Of a stretch of DNA of 54,395 nt, positions 53,302 to 54,395 are shown piece by piece (the stretch's first letter is position 1; each line of letters begins with the position of its first letter). Location of the stretch: contig WNKV01000024.1 in the NCBI GenBank assembly GCA_009720755.1, positions 1-54,395 of the forward strand, given 5' to 3'. Source of the DNA: Rhodoplanes serenus (GTDB lineage: Bacteria > Pseudomonadota > Alphaproteobacteria > Rhizobiales > Xanthobacteraceae). The translations under genes and the position numbers were made by a program. Below the pieces are notes generated by a model. That model searched no databases. It was not told where the DNA came from and saw only the letters and a list, made by a program, of their open reading frames with translations.

Positions 53302-54395
53302 ATGCCCGTCCGGCAGCTCACCGAGGCCGTCGTCAACCGCATCGCCGCCGGCGAGGTCGTCGAGCGTCCCGCCAGCGTCGTGAAGGAGCTGGTGGAAAAC
53401 GCTCTCGACGCCGGTGCCACCCGCATCGACGTGATCACCGAGGGCGGCGGCCGCCGCCGCATCACCGTCACCGACGACGGCGGCGGCATGAGTCGCGACG
53501 ACCTGGTGCTGGCGGTGGAGCGCCACGCCACCTCCAAGCTCGACGACGACGATCTCCTCGACATCCGCACCCTCGGGTTCCGCGGCGAGGCGCTGCCGTC
53601 GATCGGCGCGGTGGCGAAGCTGGCGCTAACGACGCGGCACGCCGCCGAGCCGCATGCCTGGACGCTCGCGGTCGAAGGCGGCCTGAAGGGCGAGCCGAAG
53701 CCGGCGGCGCTCGCCGGCGGCACCCGGGTCGACGTGCGCGACCTGTTCTACGCGACGCCGGCGCGCCTCAAGTTCCTCAAGGCCGAGCGTAGCGAGACCG
53801 AGGCGATCCGCGACGTGGTGCGGCGGCTGGCGATGACGCGGCCCGACGTCGCCTTCACGCTGGCCGGCGAGGAGCGGGCGCCGCTGACTTTCCCGGCGGC
53901 GCTGCCCGACGCGGCCGGCCGGCTGGCGCGGCTCGGCGCCGTGCTGGGCGCCGACTTCGCCGCCAACGCGGTGCCGGTGCGCGGCGGCCGCGACGGCCTG
54001 TTCGTCGAGGGCTTCGCCGGGCTGCCGACCTTCAGCAAGGCCAATTCGCTGTCGCAGTACCTGTTCGTCAACGGCCGGCCGGTGCGCGACAAGCTGCTCC
54101 ACGGCGCCGTGCGGGCCGCCTATGCGGACCATCTCGCCCGCGACCGCCATCCGGTGCTCGCCCTGTTCGTCGATGTCGATCCGCACGAGGTCGACGTCAA
54201 CGTCCATCCGGCCAAGGCCGAGGTGCGCTTCCGCGACGCCGGCCTGGTGCGCTCCACCGTGGTGCGGGCATTGCTCGAGGCGCTGACCCGCGGGTCGGGG
54301 CGGGCGGCCAGCACCGGCGGCGGCGCCACGGTGGCGGCGTTCCGGCCGGGCGGGCTCGCGCCGCGGCCCGGCTGGCCGGCGGAGCGCGGGGCCGC
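53302..54395 (+). CDS. mutL: DNA mismatch repair protein MutL (5' part; runs off window)
   Basis: The first 364 codons of mutL. The GHKL ATPase is clear: NRIAAGEVVERPASVVKELV, then ENALDAGA, DDGGGM, THE LGFRGEALPSIGAV motif and GGTRVDVRDLFYATPARLKF. The DPHEVDVNVHPAKAEVRF motif closes the N-terminal domain near residue 300. MutL couples MutS recognition to repair. The gene has no stop in the window, so its C-terminal dimerisation domain is not seen. ATG 53302 gives the standard MPVRQLTEAV start. Confidence 0.95.
   Translation, partial: MPVRQLTEAVVNRIAAGEVVERPASVVKELVENALDAGATRIDVITEGGGRRRITVTDDGGGMSRDDLVLAVERHATSKLDDDDLLDIRTLGFRGEALPSIGAVAKLALTTRHAAEPHAWTLAVEGGLKGEPKPAALAGGTRVDVRDLFYATPARLKFLKAERSETEAIRDVVRRLAMTRPDVAFTLAGEERAPLTFPAALPDAAGRLARLGAVLGADFAANAVPVRGGRDGLFVEGFAGLPTFSKANSLSQYLFVNGRPVRDKLLHGAVRAAYADHLARDRHPVLALFVDVDPHEVDVNVHPAKAEVRFRDAGLVRSTVVRALLEALTRGSGRAASTGGGATVAAFRPGGLAPRPGWPAERGA

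Overview
The window is very GC-rich and looks like an alphaproteobacterial chromosome, most likely order Hyphomicrobiales (Rhizobiales). Three things point there: the host gene order (HAD hydrolase, cheZ/cheY, ribF, ileS, lspA, a pair of M16 peptidases, arfB, mutL), GcrA- and GapR-type proteins, and families of short palindromic repeats between genes. It has two parts. Positions ~200-30859 hold a Mu-like transposable prophage. Positions 30874-54395 hold ordinary chromosome.

The prophage is read mostly on the minus strand, so its genetic left end is at the right (about 30859, only ~15 bp past the hisS stop codon). Three copies of a 19-bp sequence lie there, spaced like the MuA-binding sites L1-L3 of phage Mu. 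Moving leftward: a LexA-like repressor followed by a secreted-protein gene (both plus strand), a two-operator early control region, a Ner-like protein, small early genes, a ParB-like protein, MuA transposase (complete DDE triad), MuB ATPase, a stand-alone DnaA domain IV protein, Gam, GemA, a GcrA-type regulator and a Mor-type activator. Then come lysis genes (GH108 muramidase, Rz/Rz1), packaging (gp25-gp28), portal, a MuF head protein carrying a C-terminal zincin-like domain with a candidate immunity gene behind it, gpG, protease/scaffold, capsid, a GapR-type protein, and tail genes (sheath, tube, a frameshifting gp41/gp42 pair, tape measure). Genes after the tape measure (baseplate, tail fibre) are not in the window. 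The sequence ends there in a host-type palindromic repeat and a C/G-only tract that looks like a contig-edge artefact.

Two features stand out in the prophage. First, it encodes homologues or domains of three alphaproteobacterial chromosome-cycle factors (DnaA domain IV, GcrA, GapR), and a GANTC methylation site lies inside the predicted early promoter. This suggests coupling to, or interference with, the host cell cycle. Second, the MuF protein has the layout of a phage polymorphic toxin (HEXXH plus a downstream Glu), followed at once by a small unknown gene.

The chromosomal part holds hisS (with an internal AT-richer mosaic block), a class III aminotransferase, a GT39-like glycosyltransferase, a small HMA metal-binding protein, a degenerate EAL protein, an outer-membrane MetA-type protein, a HAD hydrolase, cheZ/cheY, ribF, ileS (two palindromic-repeat-like insertions inside the coding sequence), lspA, an unknown periplasmic or membrane protein, two M16 peptidases (only the first keeps the zinc motif), arfB, a dicarboxylate/amino-acid:cation symporter, and the 5' part of mutL running off the window. 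I saw no rRNA or tRNA gene and no CRISPR array.
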